Positions 63,414 to 64,000 of a DNA stretch of 64,000 bases are shown piece by piece (positions within the stretch are counted from its first letter, which is position 1; every line of letters starts with the position of its first letter). Below the pieces are notes generated by a model, which did not search any database, had not been told where the DNA came from, and saw nothing but the letters and a program-made list of their open reading frames with translations. The stretch spans positions 1 to 64,000 of the forward strand of contig CAMMMX010000015.1 of the NCBI GenBank assembly GCA_946498095.1, written 5' to 3'. This stretch comes from an uncultured Clostridia bacterium. Lineage in GTDB: Bacteria; Bacillota; Clostridia; Oscillospirales; Ruminococcaceae. The position numbers were made by a program, and so were the translations under genes.

Positions 63414-64000
63414 ATGAATTTGAAGTTTTTGAAAAGCAGGAAACTGAAATATGGCGCTTTCGCAACGGTGATGACCGTAGTTGTCGCGGTGGTGCTGGTT
63501 CTGGTCAACGCAATTGTTATGTTTCTGTCGGACCGTCTGCCGTTGGAGCTTGATTTGACCGACGGCGGGATTTACAATGTCACTTCTAAGACGATCGACT
63601 TTCTTAAGACGCTAGACTCGGATGTCACGATTACCGTCCTCGCCGAAGAGGATGAGTTTAAGAACACCAGTATCTACCACGAGCAGGCCAATGAGATGAT
63701 CCGTGATTACCAGAAGTATTCCTCCCATATCAAGGTGGAATACAAGGATCTGATCTCCAATCCGGAAATCCAGCAGGAATATTCGAAAGATAATTTTACC
63801 GCTGGGGATGTGATGGTCGAATCGGAAAAAACCGGGCGGATGCAGAAATACAGCATCAATGAAATGTTTAACTTTGACAGTACCGGTTACACTGTCGTAT
63901 CCTCCAAGGTAGAACAGATCGTCACTTCAGCGATTATATCGGTTACCGACTCAAACCCCATGACGGTGACTGTGCTGACAGGCTTCGATGAGGCGGACTA
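63414..64000 (+). CDS. GldG-like ABC exporter auxiliary protein (partial, runs off the end)
   Basis: ATG 63414 has CAGGAGG nine bases upstream. The 195 visible residues show a membrane helix (about 14-38) and then the ABC-type uncharacterised transport domain (LELDLTDGGIYNVTSKTIDF, SVTITVLAEEDEF-like, IKVEYKDLISNPEIQQEYSK). GldG proteins sit in the membrane with GldA/GldF. The gene continues beyond the window, so length and C-terminal helix are unknown. Confidence 0.85.
   Translation, partial: MNLKFLKSRKLKYGAFATVMTVVVAVVLVLVNAIVMFLSDRLPLELDLTDGGIYNVTSKTIDFLKTLDSDVTITVLAEEDEFKNTSIYHEQANEMIRDYQKYSSHIKVEYKDLISNPEIQQEYSKDNFTAGDVMVESEKTGRMQKYSINEMFNFDSTGYTVVSSKVEQIVTSAIISVTDSNPMTVTVLTGFDEAD

Overview
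The window is the replication-origin region of a low-to-moderate GC Gram-positive bacterium, most likely a Clostridia member of the Oscillospiraceae/Ruminococcaceae type. The main evidence is the classic Firmicutes origin order. On the minus strand lie rpmH, rnpA, yidD, yidC, khpB(jag), mnmE, mnmG, rsmG, noc, parA and parB (about 42.9 kb down to 31.9 kb). On the plus strand lie dnaA, dnaN, an S4-domain yaaA, recF, remB, gyrB and gyrA (43.4 to 54.0 kb). Three perfect parS sites (33774, 34039, 35920) and DnaA-box-rich AT tracts on both sides of dnaA support oriC lying at about 43.2-45.3 kb. Ribosome-binding sites are of AGGAGG type, several starts are TTG or GTG, and -35/-10 promoters with 17-bp spacers are common.

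Region by region. 1-6.1 kb is a decayed accessory patch: small immunity-like genes (one barstar-like, one SF0329-like), an RtcB-type RNA ligase, two genes broken by in-frame TAG codons, a metallo-hydrolase fragment cut by an IS3-type remnant, and an HD-hydrolase fragment. 6.1-13 kb holds a MarR/MATE efflux operon, a broken lipoprotein gene, a LysR regulator divergent from a PQ-loop-like protein plus esterase, and an ECF sigma factor with its membrane partner. 13-16 kb holds a cell-wall amidase and an unrecognised overlapping pair, a cytosolic 295-residue protein plus a four-helix membrane protein. That pair is the best candidate here for an undescribed system. 16.3-20 kb holds a radical SAM/DUF4130 pair and several small XRE regulators. 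20-25.7 kb holds a broken tocopherol-cyclase-like gene with a FAD/Rieske oxidoreductase, then an acyl-CoA synthetase and an aminoglycoside-phosphotransferase-like protein. The synthetase promoter region carries four identical DnaA-box-like 9-mers. 26-31.9 kb holds a lipoprotein, a GNAT enzyme, a polar amino-acid ABC transporter, a uroporphyrinogen-decarboxylase-like protein and an acyl-ACP thioesterase.

Downstream of gyrA come a small secreted protein, a PHP-domain phosphoesterase, a TtcA-like PP-loop protein, an iron-type alcohol dehydrogenase, a phage/ICE-like regulatory remnant (sigma-like protein, small partner, XRE repressor, ImmA-type protease), a VanY-type carboxypeptidase, and the start of a GldA/GldF/GldG-like ABC system that runs off the end of the window.

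Functionally, the core encodes initiation (DnaA), the sliding clamp (DnaN), repair (RecF), supercoiling (GyrAB), segregation and nucleoid occlusion (ParAB, Noc, parS), tRNA/rRNA maturation and modification (RnpA, MnmEG, RsmG) and membrane insertion (YidC, YidD, KhpB). Four clear frameshifts, and possibly a fifth lost gene boundary, would each be restored by adding one base to a short G or C run. Some broken genes may therefore be base-calling errors rather than true decay. No tRNA, rRNA or CRISPR array was seen.
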